This document shows, one piece after another, positions 1-4,034 of a DNA stretch of 5,727 nucleotides. Below the pieces are notes generated by a model that did no database searches, had not been told where the DNA came from, and saw only the letters and a list, made by a program, of their open reading frames with translations. The DNA comes from Actinomycetes bacterium. Its GTDB lineage: Bacteria > Actinomycetota > Actinomycetes > Streptosporangiales > Streptosporangiaceae. The number at the start of each line of letters is the position of its first letter. Position 1 is the first letter of the stretch. Location: assembly GCA_023425615.1 (NCBI GenBank), contig JAFACJ010000464.1, forward strand, positions 1 through 5,727. The letters are read 5' to 3'. The translations under genes were made by a program, and so were the position numbers.

Positions 1-1279
1 TGGTGAACACCAGGACGTCGTCGCGTTCCTCCAGCCTGCGGTTGTCGCGGGTGCCGCCGCCCTGCATCATGATGGCGCCGCCGACCGAGGGGGTGGGGTC
101 GGCCGGGTCGTAGCGGAAGGTGACGGGGTCGCCTTGGAGGTGTTCGGGGGCAAGGGTTCCGTCCGGGCGCAGGTACCAGTTCTGTTCCTTGGCGTTCGGC
201 GGTGGCCAGTCGCCCATCTCCCGCCAGTGGCGTCGGCCGCCGATCCAGATCCGTGCCGAGTGGCCACGGGGAGGTTCGGGGGTGAGGCAGTGTTCGAGCC
301 AGCGCAGGCTCTCGGCCGCCGCCACCGCCCCCTTCATGATGACCTGCTCGTGTGTCCAGGGGCCGACGACCAGCCGGGTGGGCACGTCGCGGGCGCGCAG
401 GATCCGGTACTGCTGGAGTGTCTGTTCGAGGAAGAGGTCGTGCCAGCCTCCGACGAGCAGGGTCGGCACGGTGGTCCGGTCGAGCGCGTCGCGGAATTGC
501 AGGGGTGCCCAGAACGGGTCGTCGAGGTCGGGGTGGTCCAGCCAGCTCTCGAACCATGGGGCGCCTTCGCCGAGCAGCTTGCGGACGCTCGTCCGCAGCG
601 GCAGGCCGTTCATGGTCGGGCGTAGGCGTGTGGCGGCGCTGAAGGTGCGCAGGCCGTGGCGCAGACGGTCGGGGTTCTCCTGGCCGGCGACCATCTCGCT
701 CCAGCTCAGGAAGTTGTAGAGGTCGAACGCCCCGTGCTGGTAGGCCGCCCGGCTGAAGTCGTGCGGGGCGGCCTGGATGACGGCGCCCAGCAGTTCGGGC
801 GGCGGGTCGAGCAGCAGCGCCCACTGGACGTAGCCGAGGTAGCTGAGGCCGAACGTCAGCAGCCGTCCGTCGAACCAGTCCTGTTCGCGCAGCCAGGTGA
901 CGGTGTCCTGGCCGTCGGCCGCCTCGTTGCGCATCGGCTCGAACGCTCCCCCGGAGCCGAAGGTGCCGCGGCAGCTCTGCAACAGGACGTGATAGCCGCG
1001 TTCGGCGAAGATCTGGGCGCTCAGCAGGCTGAAGGGCGCACCGCGGCCGTAGGGGCAGCGCACCAGCACGGTGGCGGCGGCGCCCTCTCCTCCCACCGGG
1101 GAGTAGTGGTCGGCCAGCAGCGTCACTCCGTCGGACATCGGCACCCGTACCGCGCGCCGCACCTCCACCCGGTACCGGCGGGCGGGCAGTGACCACGCCT
1201 TCTCCACCGCCCGGCCCATCAGCCGCGGCCCCCGTCCCAGCGGACGCGCGCCGCCCCGGTACCCGTCAGTCCCAGCCAT
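1..1279 (-). CDS. CocE/NonD family alpha/beta hydrolase (S15-like), C-terminus beyond the window
   Basis: The minus strand is open from an ATG at 1279 to the window edge, 426 codons without a stop. The product is a serine hydrolase of the cocaine esterase/X-Pro dipeptidyl-peptidase type, which hydrolyses esters or amides. Visible marks are the PYGR segment with Tyr77 (oxyanion tyrosine in CocE relatives), the RGTFGSGG loop near residues 104-111, the nucleophile elbow GLSYLG with Ser146, the acid Asp281 in GGWHD, and His310 in GPWTHE, so the triad is complete. The C-terminal jelly-roll domain begins near residue 341 and is cut; family members usually run to about 550 residues. The usual QDxRG motif reads QSCRG here. 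There is no signal peptide, so it is probably cytoplasmic. GGAGG six bases upstream supports this start; an ATG at codon 21 is less likely. It is divergent from the methyltransferase gene. The substrate cannot be told. Confidence 0.93.
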   Translation of the reverse strand, partial: MAGTDGYRGGARPLGRGPRLMGRAVEKAWSLPARRYRVEVRRAVRVPMSDGVTLLADHYSPVGGEGAAATVLVRCPYGRGAPFSLLSAQIFAERGYHVLLQSCRGTFGSGGAFEPMRNEAADGQDTVTWLREQDWFDGRLLTFGLSYLGYVQWALLLDPPPELLGAVIQAAPHDFSRAAYQHGAFDLYNFLSWSEMVAGQENPDRLRHGLRTFSAATRLRPTMNGLPLRTSVRKLLGEGAPWFESWLDHPDLDDPFWAPLQFRDALDRTTVPTLLVGGWHDLFLEQTLQQYRILRARDVPTRLVVGPWTHEQVIMKGAVAAAESLRWLEHCLTPEPPRGHSARIWIGGRRHWREMGDWPPPNAKEQNWYLRPDGTLAPEHLQGDPVTFRYDPADPTPSVGGAIMMQGGGTRDNRRLEERDDVLVFT

Positions 1280-1285
1280 GGTCGG

Positions 1286-1290
1286 CCTCC
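1286..1290 (-). promoter_or_regulatory. Ribosome binding site of the CocE-like hydrolase
   Basis: On the minus strand GGAGG is followed by six bases and then the ATG at 1279. This fixes the chosen start over the in-frame ATG 20 codons further in. Confidence 0.7.
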
Positions 1291-1330
1291 GGCTCCTCGA
1301 GCGCGCCGCCCGGCGAACGGCGGCCCCGCC

Positions 1331-1336
1331 ATCGTA
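1331..1336 (-). promoter_or_regulatory. Possible -10 box for the hydrolase gene
   Basis: The minus strand reads TACGAT, a good TAnnnT match, about 50 bases before the ATG. No convincing -35 hexamer is visible. The palindrome GCCGTG-ACG-CACGGC (1345-1359) lies just upstream, between the expected -10 and -35 positions, where a repressor could act. Confidence 0.3.
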
Positions 1337-1403
1337 GAGAGAACGCCGTGACGCACGGCTTGGGCCCCCGGCCATCCGCCCGCCGTAGCGCATTTGCACT
1401 TTC

Positions 1404-1419
1404 GGCAAAGAACTTTGCC
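1404..1419. promoter_or_regulatory. Palindrome in the divergent intergenic region, possible operator
   Basis: GGCAAAG-AA-CTTTGCC is a perfect 7-bp inverted repeat with a 2-base spacer. An overlapping repeat, TTTGC (1393-1397) with GCAAA (1405-1409), shares its left arm. It sits in the most AT-rich part of the gap between the divergent hydrolase and methyltransferase genes, where one DNA-binding protein could control both. The regulator is not in the window. Confidence 0.4.
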
Positions 1420-1492
1420 CTCTCGCCCCGGGTGCGGGCAGGTTGGTGGCGGAAGCGGGCGGCGCCCCCTTCCTGTGGTCACGCACACCGCC

Positions 1493-1498
1493 GAGGAG
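1493..1498 (+). promoter_or_regulatory. Ribosome binding site of the methyltransferase
   Basis: GAGGAG lies six bases before the ATG at 1505. This decides the start against an in-frame ATG at 1394 that lacks such a site and would add 37 non-conserved-looking residues. Confidence 0.75.
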
Positions 1499-1504
1499 AA
1501 GATC

Positions 1505-2101
1505 ATGGACGCCCTGTTCTGGGATGAGAGATACCGCAGCCGCGAGCGGCTCTTCAGCGGAGCGCCCAACGGGGTGCTCGTCACCGAGGTCACCGGGCTG
1601 GCGCCGGGGAGGGCGCTCGACGTCGGGTGCGGTGAGGGCGCCGACGCGCTCTGGCTGGCCGAGCGCGGCTGGCGGGTCACCGCGATCGACATCGCCCCGA
1701 CCGCGCTGCGACGCGCCGCCGCCGCTGACACCGAGGGCCGTGTGACATGGGAGCAGGCCGACCTGTCCGCCACGTCGCCCCCTGCCGGTGCGTTCGACCT
1801 GGTGTCCGTCCAGTACTTCCCGCTCCGGCGCCGGCCTGACCACACCGCGCTGCGCGGCCTGCTGGACGCCGTCGCGCCCGGCGGCACCCTGCTCTTCGTC
1901 AGCCACGCCCTCGCCGACCTGCCGCCGGACCGGGAGCCCGGCTTCGAACCCGGCGACTTCTACTGGCCCGATGAGGTGGCCGGGCTCCTCGGCGACGGCT
2001 GGACCGTCCTGATCGACGAGACGCGTCCGCGCACCGCCCCCGCGCCTCCCGGCACGCACCACGTCCACGACACCGTCCTGCGGGCACGGCGCCCGCGGTG
2101 A
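1505..2101 (+). CDS. Class I SAM-dependent methyltransferase
   Basis: A 198-residue protein with the Rossmann-like fold of small methyltransferases, which move a methyl group from S-adenosylmethionine to an unidentified acceptor. Motif I is LDVGCGEG (residues 38-45). The acidic residue ending beta-2 is Asp62 in TAID, binding the ribose of SAM. QADLS near 84-88 is the adenine-binding loop. FDLVSVQYFPL from residue 97 is motif IV. LLDAVAPGGTLLFVSH (119-134) is the usual helix and strand before the C-terminal part. The N-terminal WDERYRS segment and short length resemble the TehB/Methyltransf_25-type proteins common in actinomycetes. No membrane segment is present. The start follows GAGGAG by six bases. 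The gene is divergent from the hydrolase and 54 bases before the next gene. The family is clear but the acceptor is not; tellurite or thiol methylation would be only a guess. Confidence 0.9.
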   Translation: MDALFWDERYRSRERLFSGAPNGVLVTEVTGLAPGRALDVGCGEGADALWLAERGWRVTAIDIAPTALRRAAAADTEGRVTWEQADLSATSPPAGAFDLVSVQYFPLRRRPDHTALRGLLDAVAPGGTLLFVSHALADLPPDREPGFEPGDFYWPDEVAGLLGDGWTVLIDETRPRTAPAPPGTHHVHDTVLRARRPR

Positions 2102-2143
2102 TACGGGGTTTTTATTCGGAGGCGCCGGAGGAGACCGCGCCAG

Positions 2144-2149
2144 TATGCT
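2144..2149 (+). promoter_or_regulatory. Probable -10 box of a leaderless promoter
   Basis: TATGCT is separated by six bases from the GTG at 2156. That spacing places the transcription start on or next to the start codon, the classic leaderless pattern of actinobacteria. No Shine-Dalgarno sequence lies at usable distance; the nearest, GGAGGAG at 2127-2133, ends 22 bases before the GTG and would lie outside such a transcript. No clear -35 hexamer is seen. Confidence 0.5.
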
Positions 2150-2155
2150 CGCCGG

Positions 2156-2887
2156 GTGCCCAAGCTGAACCAGATCATCGCGGTGGAAAAGGGGACCAAG
2201 TCCCGGACCCAGCGCGACCTGACCGACGCCTATCACCGGCTCCAGAAGCCGGCGCTCCTCTCCGGCATCTCGCGCACCTACCAGCCGAACGACGACGAGG
2301 GCGAGATGCTGCCCGCGGAGTCGACACGGGTCCAGGTACGGGCGGAGGACGTCCTGCGGGAGGCGGGCGCCGCGCTGTCGCGGCTGTTCGACGTGGTCGC
2401 GACCAAGGACTGGGCGAACTGCCAGGCGCGCGCGGACGTCGTCGTGGACGGGCTGACCGTCCTGTCGGAGGTGCCGGTCTCCTACCTTCTCTTCCTGGAG
2501 AAGCAGCTCACCGACCTGCAGACCCTCATCGGGAAGCTCCCTGTCCTCGACGCCGCCGAGACGTGGACCTTCGATGAGTCCGCGGACGTGTGGCGGACCG
2601 AGCCGGTGCGCACGACCCGGACGAAGAAGGTGCCGCGGGCCCATGTCCTGTACGAGGCGACGGACAAGCACCCGGCCCAGGTGGAGACCTACACCGAGGA
2701 CATCGTCGTCGGCACCTGGACCAAGGTCGGCTTCTCCGGCGCCATGCCGGCCAGGCGCGTCAACGAGCTGCGGGAGCGGGTCGAGAAGCTCATGGCCGCG
2801 GTGAAGTACGCGCGTGAGGAGGCGAACGGGATCGAGGTCGTCGACCAGCGGGTCGGTGACGCGGTGTTCCGGTATCTGTTCTCCTGA
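2156..2887 (+). CDS. Conserved actinobacterial/phage protein of unknown function (DUF7873-like)
   Basis: A 243-residue soluble protein with no signal peptide, membrane segment or catalytic motif I can name. It starts PKLNQIIAVEKG and resembles a highly conserved hypothetical family of actinomycetes and their phages that I recall as DUF7873; the name is from memory. The sequence reads as a helical N-terminal part rich in charge (to about residue 85), a middle helical region with SEVPVSYLLFLEKQL (near 103-117), a basic stretch TTRTKKVPRAH (near 153-163) that could touch nucleic acid, a VETYTEDIVVGTW strand region, and a final helix with RVNELRERVEKLMAAV (near 201-216) of coiled-coil character. 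GTG 2156 is the only start that keeps the N-terminus, and a -10 box six bases upstream suggests leaderless translation. Terminator-like hairpins and then two permuted tRNA-like modules follow at once, so it may work with that RNA. This link is inference. Confidence 0.8.
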   Translation: MPKLNQIIAVEKGTKSRTQRDLTDAYHRLQKPALLSGISRTYQPNDDEGEMLPAESTRVQVRAEDVLREAGAALSRLFDVVATKDWANCQARADVVVDGLTVLSEVPVSYLLFLEKQLTDLQTLIGKLPVLDAAETWTFDESADVWRTEPVRTTRTKKVPRAHVLYEATDKHPAQVETYTEDIVVGTWTKVGFSGAMPARRVNELRERVEKLMAAVKYAREEANGIEVVDQRVGDAVFRYLFS

Positions 2888-2896
2888 TCGAAGACT

Positions 2897-2935
2897 CCCC
2901 CGCTGGAGCGCGGGGGTCCGGGCCGACGGCCCGGA
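2897..2935 (+). terminator. Two adjoining hairpins after the DUF7873-like gene
   Basis: CCCCCGC-TGGAGC-GCGGGGG (2897-2916) is a 7-bp stem. It is followed directly by TCCGGGCC-GAC-GGCCCGGA (2917-2935), a perfect 8-bp stem. Neither has a T run, which is usual for actinomycete terminators. They start 10 bases after the stop codon. They may end the mRNA, or stabilise it while the RNA block downstream is processed from the same transcript. Confidence 0.6.
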
Positions 2936-2974
2936 AAGCTGAGGATGAGGCTCAGTCTGAACAGTGGTGACAGT

Positions 2975-3031
2975 GCGGGTTCGAGTCCCGCCCCCGGCAC
3001 ACGGGCCGGGGTGGCCCAATCGGTAGAGGCA
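2975..3031 (+). tRNA. Permuted tRNA-like domain A (3' half before 5' half)
   Basis: T-arm GCGGG-TTCGAGT-CCCGC (2975-2991) is followed by the 3' acceptor strand CCCCGGC (2992-2998), a six-base linker ACACGG, then the fully complementary 5' acceptor strand GCCGGGG (3005-3011), T8 and G9, and a D-arm GCC...GGC (3014-3030) with the loop CGGTAG carrying the G18-G19 pair. The T-loop fits TTCRANY, so the elbow contacts could form. The D-arm is of the three-base-pair type seen in long-variable-arm (Leu-like) tRNAs. No CCA is encoded. No anticodon loop with T33 is found; CTGAG-GATGAGG-CTCAG (2939-2955) has 5+7+5 shape but A at position 33. It cannot decode as a normal tRNA. Use of the type tRNA here means tRNA-like. 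Confidence 0.65.
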
Positions 3032-3038
3032 GCCCGGT

Positions 3039-3066
3039 CAATCTCAGGCTCTCGCTCCAATCTCAG
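3039..3066 (+). repeat. Short direct repeat CAATCTCAG inside the RNA block
   Basis: CAATCTCAG occurs at 3039-3047 and again at 3058-3066, a 19-base period between module A and module B. The CTCAG of each copy could pair with CTGAG at 2939-2943, as could a third CTCAG at 2951-2955, so alternative pairings are possible. Confidence 0.6.
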
Positions 3067-3118
3067 CACGCACCGCCCATCGCCGGATCGACCGGGTGGG
3101 GATGGAGATCGGCGGGTT

Positions 3119-3174
3119 GCCGGTTCAAATCCGGCCTGCGCCTCCACATGGCGCGGTAGCTCAACGGCAGAGCA
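3119..3174 (+). tRNA. Permuted tRNA-like domain B (3' half before 5' half, CCA encoded)
   Basis: T-arm GCCGG-TTCAAAT-CCGGC (3119-3135), 3' acceptor strand CTGCGCC (3136-3142), discriminator T and CCA (3144-3146) are followed after CAT by the 5' acceptor strand GGCGCGG (3150-3156). The two strands pair over seven positions with one G-T. Then come T8, A9 and a textbook D-arm GCTC-AACGGCA-GAGC (3159-3173) and A26. Instead of an anticodon arm there is CGTCA-TCG-TGACG (3175-3187), a 5-bp stem with only three loop bases. All elbow nucleotides (T54, T55, C56, A58, G18, G19) are kept, which argues against random decay. The module sits between helices that could close it. It is tRNA-like, and decoding is not supported. 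Confidence 0.68.
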
Positions 3175-3240
3175 CGTCATCGTGACGAATAATCCCCTCC
3201 CTTAAACGCCGCCGGCGTGTCGATGAGGGCGGAACCATCA

Positions 3241-3272
3241 GGGCCCCGGGAGCTGGGCAGCTTCCGGGGCCC
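3241..3272. terminator. Strong hairpin ending the RNA block, probably bidirectional
   Basis: A 14-bp stem (3241-3254 with 3259-3272; GGGCCCCGG arm, one G-T pair) has a four-base loop GGGC. No T tract follows. It lies between the plus-strand RNA block and the minus-strand regulator remnant ending at 3288, so it could stop both. Confidence 0.75.
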
Positions 3273-3287
3273 GCCGCGTCCGGGCTC

Positions 3288-3401
3288 TCAGGCCGGCAGC
3301 GGGGTGTAGAGGACGAGATGGACGTCCGGATGGTCGGCGGGGGCCAGGCGGTGGTGCTCGAAGCGCAGGGTGCCGCGAAAAGGGTGGTGGAAGAGCCGTC
3401 C
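3288..3401 (-). pseudogene. C-terminal remnant of an XRE/MmyB-like transcription regulator
   Basis: Minus-strand codons ending at the TGA 3288-3290 read GRLFHHPFRGTL, RFEHHRLAPADHP, DVHLVLYTPLPA. The HP...G.L.FEH...L...DHPD..LVLYTPLP pattern matches the end of MmyB-like ligand-binding domains, which follow an N-terminal helix-turn-helix in many actinomycete regulators of neighbouring oxidoreductase or SnoaL-like genes. Upstream of the glycine codon at 3399-3401 the frame turns into low-complexity arginine-rich sequence in all three frames I tried, and then into the SnoaL gene promoter. About 230 residues expected in such a regulator are missing. It is therefore a leftover from a deletion or rearrangement, not an active gene. 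The family assignment rests on motif memory only. Confidence 0.5.
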
Positions 3402-3466
3402 GCGCCTTCCCCGACCAGCCGACCGTCTCTGAGTGAAAAACCCGGTCCTCCCCGATTCGGAGAAGG

Positions 3467-3472
3467 TAGTCT
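3467..3472 (+). promoter_or_regulatory. Possible -10 box for the SnoaL-like gene, flanked by an inverted repeat
   Basis: TAGTCT (TAnnnT) lies 32 bases before the GTG at 3504. It is framed by TTCGGA (3456-3461) and TCCGAA (3481-3486), an inverted repeat with a 19-base spacer that a dimeric repressor could cover. No good -35 is seen. Confidence 0.35.
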
Positions 3473-3491
3473 TCCGCGTTTCCGAACAATC

Positions 3492-3497
3492 GAGGAG
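3492..3497 (+). promoter_or_regulatory. Ribosome binding site of the SnoaL-like gene
   Basis: GAGGAG lies six bases before GTG 3504. This selects GTG over an in-frame ATG at 3318, which would add 62 residues running through the regulator remnant and the promoter. Confidence 0.75.
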
Positions 3498-3503
3498 TTC
3501 GCC

Positions 3504-3908
3504 GTGTCGTCGACACATCAGGAGATCTACCACCGGTACGTCTGGGCCGGGATGACCCGTGACGCCTCCGCGCTGGCCGAGATGTTCACCCCGGACGGCG
3601 TGCTGGAATCGCCTCTGGTCCCCGCGGCCTCCTCCTATCCGCGGCGGCTGGAGGGCCGCGAGGAGATCCGGCGGGCCATGGCCGCCCACTACGAGCGCCC
3701 GGTGGACACCGGCCGCACCGTGAACGTGGACGAGACCCGCTACGTGGTGCACGCCACGGCCGACCCCGACGTGTTCATCGTCGAGATCGACACCGTCTTC
3801 GAGAGCGCCGAGGGGCAGAGCCGCATGTCGCTGGTGCAGATCTTCCGTCTCCGCGACGGGAAGATCGCCCTGCTGCGCGACTACTTCGCCCCCGAGGAAG
3901 TGGGCTGA
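3504..3908 (+). CDS. SnoaL/NTF2-like family protein
   Basis: A 134-residue protein with the cone-shaped NTF2-like fold, used by polyketide cyclases, ketosteroid isomerases, dehydratases and by non-catalytic binding proteins. An N-terminal helix (about 3-28) leads to MFTPDGVLESP (27-37), where Asp31 is at the common catalytic or polar pocket position. GREEIRRAMAAHYE (51-64) is the typical GR.eI helix. Strands follow, including VFIVEIDTVFES (90-101) and MSLVQIFRLRDGKIALLRDYF (108-128), the usual C-terminal SnoaL hairpin. Length is normal for the family. There is no signal peptide. It starts at GTG after GAGGAG and ends before a strong hairpin (3923-3953). The aldehyde dehydrogenase is the next gene but has its own promoter, so joint function is possible though not shown. 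The substrate is unknown. Confidence 0.87.
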   Translation: MSSTHQEIYHRYVWAGMTRDASALAEMFTPDGVLESPLVPAASSYPRRLEGREEIRRAMAAHYERPVDTGRTVNVDETRYVVHATADPDVFIVEIDTVFESAEGQSRMSLVQIFRLRDGKIALLRDYFAPEEVG

Positions 3909-3922
3909 AGGACACCCGTCAC

Positions 3923-3953
3923 GGCGGCGGACCCGGCGCGCCGGTCCGCCGTC
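3923..3953 (+). terminator. Hairpin after the SnoaL-like gene
   Basis: CGGCGGACC (3925-3933) pairs with GGTCCGCCG (3943-3951), and two more pairs (one G-T) extend it to 3923 and 3953. The nine-base loop contains the self-complementary GGCGCGCC. It begins 15 bases after the stop codon and separates this gene from the aldehyde dehydrogenase promoter. Confidence 0.65.
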
Positions 3954-3980
3954 GGCCGGCGTTCCCGGGGATGCGGCAAG

Positions 3981-4006
3981 AAACCAAGCAAGCGTACAGT
4001 TGGTTT
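3981..4006. promoter_or_regulatory. Inverted-repeat operator over the aldehyde dehydrogenase promoter
   Basis: AAACCAA (3981-3987) and TTGGTTT (4000-4006) form a perfect 7-bp inverted repeat with a 12-base spacer. The spacer includes most of the -10 box TACAGT (3995-4000), so a bound dimer would block the promoter. The size and the AACCAAGCAAGCG-like left arm recall TetR-family operators. The regulator is not in this window. Confidence 0.5.
3995..4000 (+). promoter_or_regulatory. Probable -10 box of the aldehyde dehydrogenase gene
   Basis: TACAGT fits TAnnnT. Transcription would begin near 4007, which leaves a leader of about 28 bases containing GAGGA (4022-4026) before TTG 4035. A start at TTG 4005 would lie at or before the transcript's first base and so is disfavoured. 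Confidence 0.45.
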
Positions 4007-4021
4007 GCTCATTGCCAAGCT

Positions 4022-4026
4022 GAGGA
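4022..4026 (+). promoter_or_regulatory. Ribosome binding site that decides the aldehyde dehydrogenase start
   Basis: GAGGA lies eight bases before TTG 4035. The longer frame opening at TTG 4005 has no such site and would add ten residues. Confidence 0.6.
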
Positions 4027-4034
4027 CGGCCACA

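Larger units (their letters stand above)
2938..3272 (+). ncRNA. Structured RNA with two tandem permuted tRNA-like domains
   Basis: No protein gene fits this block. Two tRNA-like modules lie in permuted order, and a nested fold can be drawn. Helix 2938-2951 with 3054-3067 (12 of 14 paired, two of them G-T) closes module A. Helix 3073-3082 with 3221-3232 (10 pairs, 2-base bulge) and inner helix 3094-3103 with 3192-3201 (9 of 10) close module B. Hairpins CGTCA-TCG-TGACG (3175-3187) and ACGCC-GCC-GGCGT (3206-3218) and the terminator stem 3241-3272 complete it. GC-rich DNA gives chance pairings, so the long-range helices are inference, while the acceptor and T-arm pairings are strong. The 5' end is unknown; it may be cotranscribed with the gene upstream or start after 2935. 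A degenerate tRNA cluster is the main alternative. Confidence 0.6.

Noticed and set aside
656..1192. Plus-strand open frame opposite the CocE-like hydrolase
   Set aside because: The minus strand holds a clear serine hydrolase with a complete triad; the plus frame has no domain and no ribosome binding site.
2081..2116. Intrinsic terminator of the methyltransferase (CGGGC-ACGGC-GCCCG plus a T run)
   Set aside because: The small stem lies inside the coding end and the T run (2109-2113) is 13 bases beyond it, too far for a standard terminator.
2145..2168. Seven-codon upstream frame (ATG CTC ... TGA) overlapping the GTG start
   Set aside because: Its ATG lies inside the presumed -10 box and the nearest GGAGGAG is 11 bases away; most likely chance.
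2098..2577. Plus-strand frame overlapping the end of the methyltransferase and the DUF7873-like gene
   Set aside because: Low-complexity Gly/Arg/Ala-rich reading of the GC-rich third frame, with no motif.
2939..2955. CTGAG-GATGAGG-CTCAG as an anticodon arm
   Set aside because: It has 5+7+5 geometry, but position 33 is A rather than T and it lies 19 bases from the T-stem; it also competes with a longer helix.
3005..3146. A single normal-order tRNA with an insert, from the 5' half of A to the 3' half of B
   Set aside because: Its acceptor strands match at only five of seven positions, while each half has an almost perfect partner in the permuted order. Kept only as an alternative-fold finding.
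2945..3205. Open frame of 86 codons across the tRNA-like block
   Set aside because: It runs through T-arms and acceptor stems, has no ribosome binding site and gives no recognisable protein.
2938..3272. Group I or group II intron, or tmRNA
   Set aside because: The space is too short for an intron core and no conserved core motifs are seen. No tag-peptide reading frame is found, and two modules are present instead of one.
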